DNA of 43,625 bases from Planctomycetota bacterium (GCA_012960845.1 DUAN01000036.1:1-43625), one strand, 5' to 3'; shown: positions 6,750 through 15,516, numbered from the stretch's first letter. The notes: a model not told the origin generated them from the sequence alone. Program-made: numbers and translations.

Positions 6750-8665
6750 GACGATTGAACCTCTCTGCTATCCAGCTCATGTCGATGGCTCTCGATCATA
6801 TTGGCCAGCTTTTCATCGCTCGATCGGATGTCATCGATCACGGACCGCTCGACGTCGTCCTGTGTCGGAATCTCGCTAACAAAGCCCTCGAGCTGCTGAC
6901 CATTCACTGGCGCAGCTGTTGAATTCTGGAACAGTTCCAGCGCCGCCAGTGCGTCGATGATCGACTCCTGATCGATCTCCCTGACCTCGCGAATCATGGC
7001 TGACAGGGTGGTGAGTTCTTCGGGATTCAATGTCTCGAAAATCTGCGCCCGGAAGGAACTCTGCTCGAGAACCAGCAACGCCAAGATGTGGCGCCCAGGT
7101 ACGCTGAAACCTGCATCCGAACTGACGAAGCGGATGATCTCGACCGAGGACTCGAACCCGAGATTACTGATCTCTTGAATCGCCTTCTCGGTGAAGGAAG
7201 CTTCGCACTCCTCGAATAAGGAGTTGACCGTTTCTCTTACCTTTGGCGCCGAGAAACGAGCCCCTCCGAACCCAACGATTGCTGGAGTCATCGACGACTC
7301 CACAGGTCCGTATCGGATCACCCAGTAGACGGACACGATTCCTATCAGAAGCATCCAGAGCAAAGAATTCGGGTATCCGGTCATCGATGTCGCGACGGGC
7401 CCCACCACTCCAGCAGTTGCATTGGCTGCCAGGACCCCGCCAAAGTTGCTATGAACTACCTTGGCGACAACCGCAGCCCCTCCACCAAGACGAACCTTGA
7501 GGTGAGACTTGATCCCCGCCACGATCGTTGCAGTGTCCTCACGAAGGGCCTGCGCAGCTGAAGGATCGACCGGGTTGACGCCGCCGGTTCCAGTCGAGTA
7601 ATCGATGGGTGCTCCGGCGATTATCCGATTCATCGCCTCATTTCTGTCGAGCACCACAGTGACTGCAACCTGGTGAACCTCTGCTAGCTGGGGATCGACC
7701 CCGGATCGATCAGGGATCTGCTGGGAGGTCGCCCTGGAGACCACCGACTCAGCAAACTGAAAGGAGATCGGAGCGTAACTGGCCACCTGCTTCTGCAGAT
7801 CATGGAGACCCGGAACCAGCGATGTTGCCTCGTCACGAGGATGGGATTGCTGTTGCGGTTCGAAAAGACTCACATCCACGAGGACCTTGAACATCTCCGG
7901 GGAGAACAAGTTGGAGAGGTACCTCGTCACATACAATTCCACATCATGCTTCTTCTGCACGATGTCTCCCGAGGGAACAGCCGAACTGGACAGGTCATAC
8001 GATAGCCCCGTGGTATCGGTCATGATGATCTTGTCGAGACTGACCCCGTATACTCCAGAGACATGCGACGCGATGGTTCTTGCCATTTGCTGGCTGAGCC
8101 CATCCGCCCAGAATTCTTTATCCAGTTCAGCCTGAACACTGACCGTATTGACCTTGCTGCTCGAAGCCAGAACTGATCGACCGGTCGATTTACTGGAAGT
8201 TACGCTGACCGAATCCACCCCTTCATATCGAGCAAGATCCTGCTCCAGTTTCTCGACTTCCGATTTCTCCCAGCGCTGCTGACTCTGACGAGAGCTCTCG
8301 AACAACGAGCCGGCAAAGGGCTCGGAAGAACCTTCTTCTACTGCAGTTTCACTCAGTTCTCGCTTGACCTGGTCAAAGTCAGACTTTTGAACCTGAAGTC
8401 CTCCATCTTCTGCGAAGCGGAAATCGATGTTCCTGCTCTGGAGAGTCTCCTTGGTCTGGTAAATCTGCGTCGAGTCACCCGACGCAATGTCGACCCATTC
8501 ATTCTTCCCCTGGGAGTTGAAGAAGAAGGCAAATACGAACAGAAGAACGAAGCCAAGCCCCAATCTCCCGCCCGGACCGAGTCCCTGCCAGAAGTTGCCC
8601 AGTTCGAAGGGTGAGCCGATTCTATTCGAATCGTTGGCACCCTGGTTTTCATCCTGATTCACCAT
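6746..8665 (-). CDS. fliF: FliF, MS-ring protein with a FliG-like C-terminal extension
   Basis: FliF forms the MS ring in the inner membrane. The 639-residue protein has a transmembrane helix near residues 34-50, a periplasmic ring-building region (WVDIASGDSTQIYQTKETLQ; LARYEGVDSVSVTSSK; ASHVSGVYGVSLDKIIMTD), and a second helix near 430-450. Typical FliF ends about 90-100 residues beyond this helix, with a short FliG-binding tail. Here 189 residues follow. Within them, RHILALLVLEQSSF, FETLNPEELTTLSAMI and VERSVIDDIRSSDEKLANMI resemble helices of the FliG N/middle armadillo domains. The torque-generating FliG C domain is not present. The FliG likeness is my inference from pattern. GGGAG precedes the ATG; the stop overlaps fliH by 4 bases. 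Confidence 0.88.
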   Translation of the reverse strand: MVNQDENQGANDSNRIGSPFELGNFWQGLGPGGRLGLGFVLLFVFAFFFNSQGKNEWVDIASGDSTQIYQTKETLQSRNIDFRFAEDGGLQVQKSDFDQVKRELSETAVEEGSSEPFAGSLFESSRQSQQRWEKSEVEKLEQDLARYEGVDSVSVTSSKSTGRSVLASSSKVNTVSVQAELDKEFWADGLSQQMARTIASHVSGVYGVSLDKIIMTDTTGLSYDLSSSAVPSGDIVQKKHDVELYVTRYLSNLFSPEMFKVLVDVSLFEPQQQSHPRDEATSLVPGLHDLQKQVASYAPISFQFAESVVSRATSQQIPDRSGVDPQLAEVHQVAVTVVLDRNEAMNRIIAGAPIDYSTGTGGVNPVDPSAAQALREDTATIVAGIKSHLKVRLGGGAAVVAKVVHSNFGGVLAANATAGVVGPVATSMTGYPNSLLWMLLIGIVSVYWVIRYGPVESSMTPAIVGFGGARFSAPKVRETVNSLFEECEASFTEKAIQEISNLGFESSVEIIRFVSSDAGFSVPGRHILALLVLEQSSFRAQIFETLNPEELTTLSAMIREVREIDQESIIDALAALELFQNSTAAPVNGQQLEGFVSEIPTQDDVERSVIDDIRSSDEKLANMIESHRHELDSREVQSS

Positions 8666-8683
8666 GACTCCCTCTTTCCGGTA

Positions 8684-8737
8684 CTGACCCTCAGGTCAGA
8701 CCACAACCTATTTGTTCCACCCGCAGGCGACTGCGGG
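8684..8737 (-). promoter_or_regulatory. Two stem-loops in the 5' leader of the fliF operon
   Basis: Two perfect small hairpins lie just upstream of fliF: CTGACC-4-GGTCAG at 8684-8699, ending 19 bases before the start codon, and CCCGCAG-4-CTGCGGG at 8720-8737. Neither is followed by a T-run on the minus strand, so they are not intrinsic terminators. They could be leader structures affecting translation or stability of the operon transcript. This is inference; only the symmetry is seen. Confidence 0.4.
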
Positions 8738-9320
8738 GCTGAACTTGCGATCGGAAACTGCCTGTCGCGCCAGTTCCTCTCCCTCTGATTCAGTTCGATT
8801 TCGTGGAATGGAGGGGATCCTGGTAGCGTCCGCAGTCGACTCAACGCACCGACCGACGCTGGTGTCCCCCGAAATCTGGCGAGATGGGAAAAGAGTGTCG
8901 AAAGAGATCGGTTCAAATCGACGAATGGATCTCAATGTCTCTCCCTTCCTTTTCGATCGCCTGCGGTGGTCACAACCACAGTGTGCGACCCCTTACCCAA
9001 TGCAGGGTTCATGCCAGAACCACCGGATCCCCACCGATGGCCCGAAGAACCCCACTTCTCGTGTCGATGCCGCTGGCTCTTCCGCCAAAATCAAGCACCC
9101 ACTGCAACCCGATGACGCATCCGCGATCGAATGCGAACAGAGAGGTGGCCCACAACCGACGGAAGCCTGACACATACTTTATAAAGTGTAAAGTGCAAAA
9201 ACGCCCCAGTGTTCCGGTAATCTCATGGGCCCGGATCCGTCGCCGAGGGTGCTATTTCCCAGCGGAATCGAGCGGGTATGCTGGAATCCGAAATCGACAC
9301 CTTCTTGTGGACGGAACCCA
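8738..9320. other. Gene-poor stretch between divergent fliF and the CNNM gene
   Basis: With the hairpins above this makes a gap of about 655 bases, the longest in the window. Several ORFs of 60-150 codons cross it on both strands, but none has recognisable motifs, good composition or a convincing ribosome site, and I do not call them. In particular the 75-codon minus ORF at 8708-8935 is not FliE-like. The stretch must hold the promoter for the fliF operon and probably that for the plus-strand gene. I saw no complete sigma-54 or sigma-28 element. Confidence 0.5.
9168..9200. promoter_or_regulatory. AT-rich palindrome with promoter-like boxes
   Basis: A perfect 12-base palindrome ACTTTATAAAGT (9176-9187) stands out in GC-rich surroundings. 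On the plus strand CTGACA and TAAAGT are 16 bases apart; on the minus strand TTGCAC and TATGTG are also 16 apart. It could be a divergent promoter, an operator, or both, serving the CNNM gene and the fliF operon. Confidence 0.3.
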
Positions 9321-10412
9321 GTGACTACTCTTCTCCTGGTCGTATCCCTGACCCTCTCCATCTCGTTTCTGTGCTCTCTGCTGGAGGCCACCCTCCTCTC
9401 CGTTTCACTGCCGAGTCTGGAGGAACGGCGAGATCAGAGCCGTGGAATCCGCTGGCTGCTGGAATTGAAGAGAGATCGGCTGAACGAGGCGATCAGTGCC
9501 GTCCTGATCCTCAATACCATCTCCAACACGATGGGAGCCTCGTTCGCCGGTTACCTGGTTCACCAGGAATATCCCGCCTGGGTGGCCCTCTTCACGGCGC
9601 TCTTCACCTTCCTCGTCTTGACCGGTTCAGAGATCATTCCGAAGACTCTCGGGGCGGTTCACTGCCGTAAGTTGTCCGGATTTGTCGGCATCATGCTCAA
9701 ACTGCTCACCTACCTGATGAAGCCCATCCTGGTGCTGACCGGATTCCTGACGCGGATCGTCGGTCAGAGCAAGGCGGAGCACGTCTCCCGCGGCGAGGTC
9801 GAGGCGATGATCGACATGGCCAGGACCGATGGAACCCTCGCTCACCATGAGGAGATGCTCTACGGAAATATCCTGCGACTCGATGAGATTCTGGTCGGCG
9901 ACATGATGACTCCGCGCACCGTGGTCTGGGACATGTCGCAAGCAGCCACCATCGGTGAGCTTCTGGCAGAAAATAAGCGCAGTCAGTTGCCGAGTCGGAT
10001 CCCGATTCACGCCAAGACTCGCGACGAGGTGACCGGCTATGTCTTGCTCCGTGAGATTCTCACCGCCCGCATCGGTGGGTTGGAGGAGTCCACGCCACTC
10101 TCCCACTTCAGGAGGGACATCCGCTTCGTTCCCGAGGTGGCGACCTTGCGTCAGGCGCTGAGCGACCTGACCAGTGGCCATGATCCCATCGCCATGGTCG
10201 CCGATGAACACGGTGGAACCTGTGGCCTTCTCACCACCGAGGATCTGTTCGAGACGATTCTCGGTATCGAGGTGGTCGACGAACACGATCGAGTGGAAGA
10301 TCTCAGGGATCTGGCCCAGGGACTTCGCGAAAAGCGGCTCGCCAGACTGAAGGGGGCACGGGCATTTCACACCTCGTCTGATGATGGTGACCCGAACCAA
10401 GGAAACGAGTAA
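9321..10412 (+). CDS. CNNM/CorC-type membrane protein (DUF21 plus CBS pair)
   Basis: A 363-residue polytopic protein of the hemolysin-C/CorC/CNNM family, implicated in Mg2+ or other divalent cation handling. The N-terminal DUF21 domain has three or four helices and the motifs CSLLEATLLS, LILNTISNTMGA and LTGSEIIPKTLG. After the linker with RGEVEAMIDMARTDGTL come two CBS repeats (VGDMMTPRTVVWDM; IAMVADEHGGTCGLLTTEDL). The C-terminal CorC_HlyC domain is missing, giving the short form of the family. The ORF track starts at 9225, but GTG 9321 puts the first helix at the N-terminus as in relatives; its ribosome site (GGAACC) is weak. Transport substrate cannot be told. Confidence 0.85.
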   Translation: MTTLLLVVSLTLSISFLCSLLEATLLSVSLPSLEERRDQSRGIRWLLELKRDRLNEAISAVLILNTISNTMGASFAGYLVHQEYPAWVALFTALFTFLVLTGSEIIPKTLGAVHCRKLSGFVGIMLKLLTYLMKPILVLTGFLTRIVGQSKAEHVSRGEVEAMIDMARTDGTLAHHEEMLYGNILRLDEILVGDMMTPRTVVWDMSQAATIGELLAENKRSQLPSRIPIHAKTRDEVTGYVLLREILTARIGGLEESTPLSHFRRDIRFVPEVATLRQALSDLTSGHDPIAMVADEHGGTCGLLTTEDLFETILGIEVVDEHDRVEDLRDLAQGLREKRLARLKGARAFHTSSDDGDPNQGNE

Positions 10413-10444
10413 CCTGAAGCGGCCTGTAGCAATCTCGCAACATG

Positions 10445-10534
10445 GGTGGGGTGGCAGAGTGGTCTAATGCACCGGTTTTGAAAACCGGCAGGGTGTAACA
10501 GCCCTCGTGGGTTCGAATCCCACCCCCACCGCCA
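10445..10534 (+). tRNA. tRNA-Ser (anticodon TGA), CCA encoded
   Basis: All cloverleaf parts are visible: acceptor stem GGTGGGG/CCCCACC, anticodon stem CCGGT/ACCGG with loop TTTGAAA (anticodon TGA, reading UCA and related Ser codons), a long class II variable arm, T arm GTGGG-TTCGAAT-CCCAC, discriminator G and an encoded CCA. The long variable arm agrees with serine identity. It lies between the CNNM gene and the coiled-coil protein on the same strand. I saw no integrase or duplicated 3' end nearby. Confidence 0.97.
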
Positions 10535-10560
10535 ATGCGCGTTCCTCATGGCGGAAGGAA

Positions 10561-11223
10561 ATGTCGATGAAACTCCTCAATGTCCTCGTCATCATGATTA
10601 TTGCTCTGGTCATCTCATTCTTGTGGGCCGGCTCCAAGCACCAGCAACAGATCGACAACATCGAAAAGCAGCAGGCAAATTTCCAATTAGAGGACGAGCG
10701 ACTCTCTGGCGAAGTGAACCGGATCGATGAAGAAGTCATCATCATCAAGACCGATCTTGCGGGAGTGCGGACCGGGGTAGAGAAGTTAGATGAACGGATC
10801 ACCAGCACCACCAGCGAGTGGACCGGAAAACTCGATGCTCACTCGATCCGCTTCGATGCTCTCCAGTCAAAGCTGGAAGAGCTGGACAGTGCATTTTCCG
10901 GGTTCGATGAAATCGCCAGCGCCGAACTGGAACAGATCAAGTCAGCACTCTCTGACGAACTGGAACAGATCAAGTCAACACTCTCCGTCGAACTGGAAGA
11001 AATCAAGTCAACACTCTCTGCCGAACTGGAAGAAATCAAGTCAACACTCTCTGCCGAACTTCAAAAGAGCCAACAAGCGCTGGATTCCGCCCACCAGAAT
11101 CAACTGGAACTGGTTCGACGGCAGCAGGAGACGGAACAAAAACTCCAAGATGTAACCACCCAGATGCAGGAGATTCTGCTGCGTCTGATCGAGCAAGATG
11201 GCACACCACCCGATCCCAGATGA
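10561..11223 (+). CDS. Membrane-anchored coiled-coil protein with hendecad repeats, unknown function
   Basis: I do not recognise this gene. The start ATG 10561 follows GGAAGGAA, 26 bases after the tRNA; the ORF track's earlier start lies inside the tRNA and is rejected. The product (220 residues) has one N-terminal transmembrane helix (LLNVLVIMIIALVISFLWAG), then is entirely helical and charged. Residues about 120-165 are four near-perfect 11-residue repeats of the form ELEEIKSTLSA, a hendecad right-handed coiled coil, and the end is Gln/Glu rich. It is probably an inner-membrane protein with a rod reaching into the periplasm or cytoplasm. The run of near-identical codons suggests recent repeat expansion. 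Next comes metH, 90 bases away, with no obvious link. Confidence 0.7.
   Translation: MSMKLLNVLVIMIIALVISFLWAGSKHQQQIDNIEKQQANFQLEDERLSGEVNRIDEEVIIIKTDLAGVRTGVEKLDERITSTTSEWTGKLDAHSIRFDALQSKLEELDSAFSGFDEIASAELEQIKSALSDELEQIKSTLSVELEEIKSTLSAELEEIKSTLSAELQKSQQALDSAHQNQLELVRRQQETEQKLQDVTTQMQEILLRLIEQDGTPPDPR
10924..11055 (+). repeat. 33-base tandem repeat, four copies
   Basis: Four consecutive 33-base units beginning GAACTGGAA encode the hendecad peptides. The third and fourth units are identical and the others differ at a few positions. The length is a multiple of three, so the frame is kept and copy number could vary between strains. Confidence 0.93.
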
Positions 11224-11313
11224 CTGCTCCTCTTCCTTCACGATTGGTATCCCCGGCCCCTTCACAGCCCTATACTCGGGCACTCACTTACCCTTCCCGG
11301 AGGCCCTGAAAAG

Positions 11314-14300
11314 ATGTCTTTCGATCCAGCCAAGATCAGCAAGGAACAGGTCAGAGATCAGTTTCTCGCTCACCTACGGGAGAGGATTCTGGTGCTGGAT
11401 GGAGCCACTGGCACCGCACTCCAGGATCTTGACCTCACGGCAGCGGATTTTGGTGGTGAGGATCTCCTCGGCTGTAACGAAAACCTGGTCCTCACTCGTC
11501 CGGAAGTGATCGCCTCGGTTCATCGGCGATACCTGGAGGCGGGAGCCGATTGCATCGAAACCAACACCTTCGGAGCCACCCCCTTGGTCCTCGACGAGTA
11601 CCAGCTCGGAGAAAAAACCGAGGAAATCAACATCCTTGGCAGTCAGATCGCTCGTGCTGAAGCGCAACGATTTGCCACCCCGGAGAAACCTCGTTGGGTC
11701 ATCGGCTCGATGGGCCCGACCACCAAGACCCTTTCCGTTACCGGCGGGATCACCTTCGATGAGTTAAAGGAACATTTCCGCGTTCAGGCTCGAGGATTAT
11801 TGAGAGGCGGTTGTGATGTATTGCTACTGGAAACAGTGCAAGACACTCTCAACCTGAAAGCCGCTCAGTTCGGAATCGCAGACGCATCGAACGATGTCGG
11901 GTTCTCCAGACCGGTGGCGATCTCCTGCACCATCGAGCCGATGGGTACGATGCTGGCAGGCCAGGCGATCGATGCCTTTTATGCCAGCGTCGAGCACTTC
12001 GAGCCGCTCTTCATCGGAATGAACTGTGCCACCGGTCCTCGCTTCATGACCGACCACCTGAGAACTCTCGCAGGGATCTCCGCATTCCCGGTGTCGGTTT
12101 ACCCCAATGCCGGACTTCCTGATTCGGACGGGCTGTACGAGGAAACTCCAGAGATCCTGGCCGACCATGTCCAGCCGTTCCTCGATCAGGGTTGGATCAA
12201 CATTCTCGGCGGATGTTGCGGAACCACTCCAGACCACATCCGCTCGATGGCGCAACGCGCCTCCGCAGCCACACCCCACCGCTGGGAGACCACTTCCCAG
12301 GCGATGATTTCCGGCATTGAACTGGTCGAGGTCAATGAAGACACCACTCCGCTGGTGGTTGGAGAAAGAACCAATGTCATCGGCAGCCGACGATTCAAGA
12401 AGATGATCGGTCGAGAAGAATTCGAGAAAGCAGCGGAAATCGGGAGACGTCAGGACAAGGGGGGCGCACACATCATCGATGTTTGCATGGCGGATCCTGA
12501 CAGAGAAGAACTAGATGACATGATGCAGTTCTTACCGATGCTGAATCGGATGACCAAGGCTCCTCTGATGATCGACTCCACCGATGCCGATGTCATCGAA
12601 GCATCTCTCAAATTGTGCCAGGGGAAATCGATCATCAACTCGATCAACCTGGAAGACGGAGAAGACCGCTTCGAAGCAGTGGTCCCGCTGGCAAAAAGTT
12701 ATGGGACGGCGCTCGTGGTCGGCTGCATCGATGAGGACCCTGAAGATGGAATGGCCGTCACCGTCGCAAGGAAACTGGAGATCGCCGAGCGATCTCACGA
12801 TTTATTGACCAAGAAGTACGGAATTCCTGAGTCCAACATCGTCTTTGACCCCCTGGTTTTTCCAGTGGGCACGGGTGATGCGAAGTACACATCATCGGCG
12901 AGTTCTACCATCGACGGCGTCCGGGCAATCCAGGAGCGCTTCCCGAAGTGCAGTACCGTGCTTGGCATCAGTAATGTTTCCTTCGGATTACCACCTGCGG
13001 GTCGTGAAGTCCTGAACTCCGTGTTCTTGTATCATTGCGTTCAAGCCGGCCTATCGATGGCGATTGTCAATTCGGAACGAATGGATCGCTACGCCAGTAT
13101 CCCTGAGGAGGAGCGCACTCTGTGCGAAAACCTCATCTGGCAACGCTCCGCCGATCCCATCGCAGAGTTCACGGAGCACTTTCGCGGCCGAAAGGTCGCC
13201 ACCGAGGGGCAGTCGCCTCTCCTCGACCTACCGATTCCAGAACGCCTCGCACGAAATATCATCGAAGGAACCAAGGAAGGTCTCGATGACGCACTCCGAG
13301 TCGCACTGGAGATGTACGATACTCCGCTGGCCATCATCAACGGCCCCTTGATGAACGGAATGGCAGAAGTTGGCCGGCTCTTCAACAACAATGAACTGAT
13401 CGTTGCTGAGGTCTTGCAGAGTGCTGAATCGATGAAGGCTGCCGTCGCATTCCTCGAACCACACATGGAATCATCGGAATCCATCTCCAGGGGAAAAGTG
13501 ATGCTGGCGACCGTCAAGGGTGACGTTCATGACATCGGAAAGAACCTGGTGCAGATCATCCTCTCCAACAATGGCTACGATGTCATCGACCTGGGAATCA
13601 AGGTTCCTCCGGCTCAACTCATCGATGCCGTTCAGGAACATCAACCTGACATCATCGGGCTCTCTGGATTACTGGTCAAATCTGCTCATCAAATGGTAGT
13701 CACCGCAGAAGATCTGCAATCCTCCGGAATCGATTTGCCCATTCTGGTCGGAGGAGCTGCACTTTCCGAGAAGTTCACCGCGCTGAAGATACAGAAGAAG
13801 ATCGACTCCCCCGTGATCTACGCTCGGGATGCCATGGATGGATTACGAATTGTCAGCGAGATCATCAATGAGAGCAAACGAGATGCATTTTTCGCCGAGG
13901 TCAAACGAAGCCAGAATCGTATTCTCAGCGGAGGATCTCCCGCGACGAGCACAGCAGTAGCCCAGATCACTCTCCCCGATCGATCCCCTGCGATCTCCAT
14001 CCTGGAAGAAATCCCTGCGATCCCTGACCATGAACTACACATCCGATCGCAGATCGATCCACGTGAGATTTTCCCGTTGATCAATCCTCAGATGCTTTAC
14101 GGCAGACATATGGGTTTGCGGGGCAACTTCACCAAGAAGATCGAAGCCGGAGACGACAAGGCCCAGAGTCTTCAGCGATTGATGGAAGAGTTGCTGGAAG
14201 AGACGATTCAACGGGAACTCCTGATGCCCAAGGCGATGTGGAAGTGTTTCCCTGCGAGTGCCACGGCCACGGATATCACCATTCACGATCCGATCTCACT

Positions 14301-14829
14301 GGAGCCGGTCGAGAAGATCACTTTCCCTCGCCAGGTCAAAGTTCCTCATCAATCGATCTGTGATTACATCTTGCCGCTCGCCGATGATGGAACTCCGCAA
14401 GATCATCTCACGATGCTTGTGACCACTGCAGGTTCAAAGGTACGGGAACAATCCCGTGCATGGATGAACTCCGGTGAGTACTTGAAGTCTCACGCTGTGC
14501 AGGCTCTTGCCGTTGAAATGGCCGAAGGCCTCGCAGAATTTGTTCACCGAGAGATCCGATCCGGCTGGGGCTTCGCTGATCCCGCTGGAATTACAAATCT
14601 CGATCTGTACAGGGCACGCTACCGTGGAAAACGCTTCTCCTTCGGGTATCCGGCCTGTCCCGACCTCTCCTGCCAGGAAGTGATCTGGAGATTGCTCCAA
14701 CCTCAGGAGCACCTGGGTGTGGAGTTGACAGAGGGATTCATGATGGATCCTGAAGCAAGTGTCTCTGCACTCGCCTTCCATCACCCGGACGCCAGATACT
14801 TCGGCGTCGGGAGCAGAGAAGAAGCCTAG
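11314..14829 (+). CDS. metH: Cobalamin-dependent methionine synthase MetH
   Basis: MetH transfers a methyl group from methyltetrahydrofolate to homocysteine through cobalamin, making methionine. At 1171 residues it is near the usual 1200-1250 and has every module in order: homocysteine domain (about 10-325, with zinc site motif GGCCGTTPDHI), pterin-binding domain (about 350-615, from VGERTNVIGSRRFKKMI), B12 cap domain, cobalamin domain (DVHDIGKNLVQIILSNNGYDV, supplying the His ligand), and the AdoMet reactivation domain (GYPACPDLSCQE). No key motif is missing. GGAGG lies 9 bases before the ATG. No cobalamin riboswitch fits in the 90-base gap upstream; only a lone TATACT near 11271 is promoter-like. 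Confidence 0.97.
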   Translation: MSFDPAKISKEQVRDQFLAHLRERILVLDGATGTALQDLDLTAADFGGEDLLGCNENLVLTRPEVIASVHRRYLEAGADCIETNTFGATPLVLDEYQLGEKTEEINILGSQIARAEAQRFATPEKPRWVIGSMGPTTKTLSVTGGITFDELKEHFRVQARGLLRGGCDVLLLETVQDTLNLKAAQFGIADASNDVGFSRPVAISCTIEPMGTMLAGQAIDAFYASVEHFEPLFIGMNCATGPRFMTDHLRTLAGISAFPVSVYPNAGLPDSDGLYEETPEILADHVQPFLDQGWINILGGCCGTTPDHIRSMAQRASAATPHRWETTSQAMISGIELVEVNEDTTPLVVGERTNVIGSRRFKKMIGREEFEKAAEIGRRQDKGGAHIIDVCMADPDREELDDMMQFLPMLNRMTKAPLMIDSTDADVIEASLKLCQGKSIINSINLEDGEDRFEAVVPLAKSYGTALVVGCIDEDPEDGMAVTVARKLEIAERSHDLLTKKYGIPESNIVFDPLVFPVGTGDAKYTSSASSTIDGVRAIQERFPKCSTVLGISNVSFGLPPAGREVLNSVFLYHCVQAGLSMAIVNSERMDRYASIPEEERTLCENLIWQRSADPIAEFTEHFRGRKVATEGQSPLLDLPIPERLARNIIEGTKEGLDDALRVALEMYDTPLAIINGPLMNGMAEVGRLFNNNELIVAEVLQSAESMKAAVAFLEPHMESSESISRGKVMLATVKGDVHDIGKNLVQIILSNNGYDVIDLGIKVPPAQLIDAVQEHQPDIIGLSGLLVKSAHQMVVTAEDLQSSGIDLPILVGGAALSEKFTALKIQKKIDSPVIYARDAMDGLRIVSEIINESKRDAFFAEVKRSQNRILSGGSPATSTAVAQITLPDRSPAISILEEIPAIPDHELHIRSQIDPREIFPLINPQMLYGRHMGLRGNFTKKIEAGDDKAQSLQRLMEELLEETIQRELLMPKAMWKCFPASATATDITIHDPISLEPVEKITFPRQVKVPHQSICDYILPLADDGTPQDHLTMLVTTAGSKVREQSRAWMNSGEYLKSHAVQALAVEMAEGLAEFVHREIRSGWGFADPAGITNLDLYRARYRGKRFSFGYPACPDLSCQEVIWRLLQPQEHLGVELTEGFMMDPEASVSALAFHHPDARYFGVGSREEA

Positions 14830-14839
14830 CCGCTCGATT

Positions 14840-14881
14840 GATTCAGTTCAGCCGATTCAGTCCTGCCGATTCAGTCCCATG
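14840..14881. repeat. 14-base tandem repeat between metH and plsC
   Basis: The octamer GATTCAGT recurs at 14840, 14854 and 14868 with a 14-base period, linked by CCTGCC-like spacers. It fills the gap between the convergent genes and enters the last codons of the acyltransferase. No terminator hairpin is evident here. Confidence 0.8.
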
Positions 14882-15515
14882 CCGGCCGCTTGCAATGATC
14901 TGCCAGATTTTCGATCTCTCGCTTCAGTTTTGCCACGAATTCCGTCCGATCTCCGCTCCATGTCATCGGCTGCCCCACCACCGCATCGACGAAGAAGGGC
15001 ACAAAGATAGCTTCCCCGCGCGGCAGTGCTTTTCCACACCCATGCAAGAAGAGTGGATAAACCGGGACCTCTGGATGTCGCTGTGCGAGGTGAGCCACTC
15101 CCGTCTTGAACTCATCCATCATTTCGGCCTCTCCCCGGCTGCCTTCAGGAAAAATGATGAGAATGTCGCCCGCTTCAAGCGCCTCACTACAAGCGGATAG
15201 AGGATCTCCCTCGCTGTGGCGCACCTTTCGGTGCACCGGAATGATCCCGATGATCTTCAGTGAGAACCAAGCGATCCACTTGTTCCTGAGGAAGTAGTCC
15301 GCTGCTGCCACAGGACGAACCTTGTTCATCATCTGCAGGGGAAAGAGGGACTGCAAGATGAAGGAATCGAGATGGCTGTTGTGATTGGCAGCAATGATGG
15401 CTGGACCGCGATCGGGAATCCTCTCCCGGAACCGAACATTGAGACCGATCAAGATCAACACCAGTGGCCGGAAAAACAAGCACTGGAACATCACCTTCAG
15501 CAGTGAACTCATCAT
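14871..15515 (-). CDS. PlsC-like 1-acylglycerol-3-phosphate acyltransferase
   Basis: A member of the PlsC/LPLAT superfamily, which puts an acyl chain on lysophosphatidate or a similar acceptor at the inner membrane. It shows the catalytic HX4D motif (NHNSHLD, about residue 45), the FPEGSRGEAE motif for phosphate binding, a hydrophobic N-terminal segment and a VYPLFLHGCGK strand. The ORF extends upstream into the CdsA-like gene, but ATG 15515 (or 15512) begins one base after that gene's stop and fits family length (about 214 residues). With the CdsA-like and YnbA-like genes upstream it forms a lipid-synthesis unit, so its acceptor may be a special phospholipid precursor rather than bulk lysophosphatidate. 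Confidence 0.87.
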   Translation of the reverse strand: MMSSLLKVMFQCLFFRPLVLILIGLNVRFRERIPDRGPAIIAANHNSHLDSFILQSLFPLQMMNKVRPVAAADYFLRNKWIAWFSLKIIGIIPVHRKVRHSEGDPLSACSEALEAGDILIIFPEGSRGEAEMMDEFKTGVAHLAQRHPEVPVYPLFLHGCGKALPRGEAIFVPFFVDAVVGQPMTWSGDRTEFVAKLKREIENLADHCKRPAWD

Positions 15516-15516
15516 C

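Noticed and set aside
8708-8935. 75-codon minus ORF upstream of fliF as a possible fliE
   Set aside because: No FliE pattern, poor composition, and a second overlapping ORF of equal quality in another frame.
10445-10534. tRNA-Ser as an integration site of a mobile element
   Set aside because: No integrase, no repeat of the tRNA 3' end and no change in gene character downstream.
11224-11313. Cobalamin riboswitch before metH
   Set aside because: The gap is only 90 bases and has no B12-box-like element or suitable stem structure.
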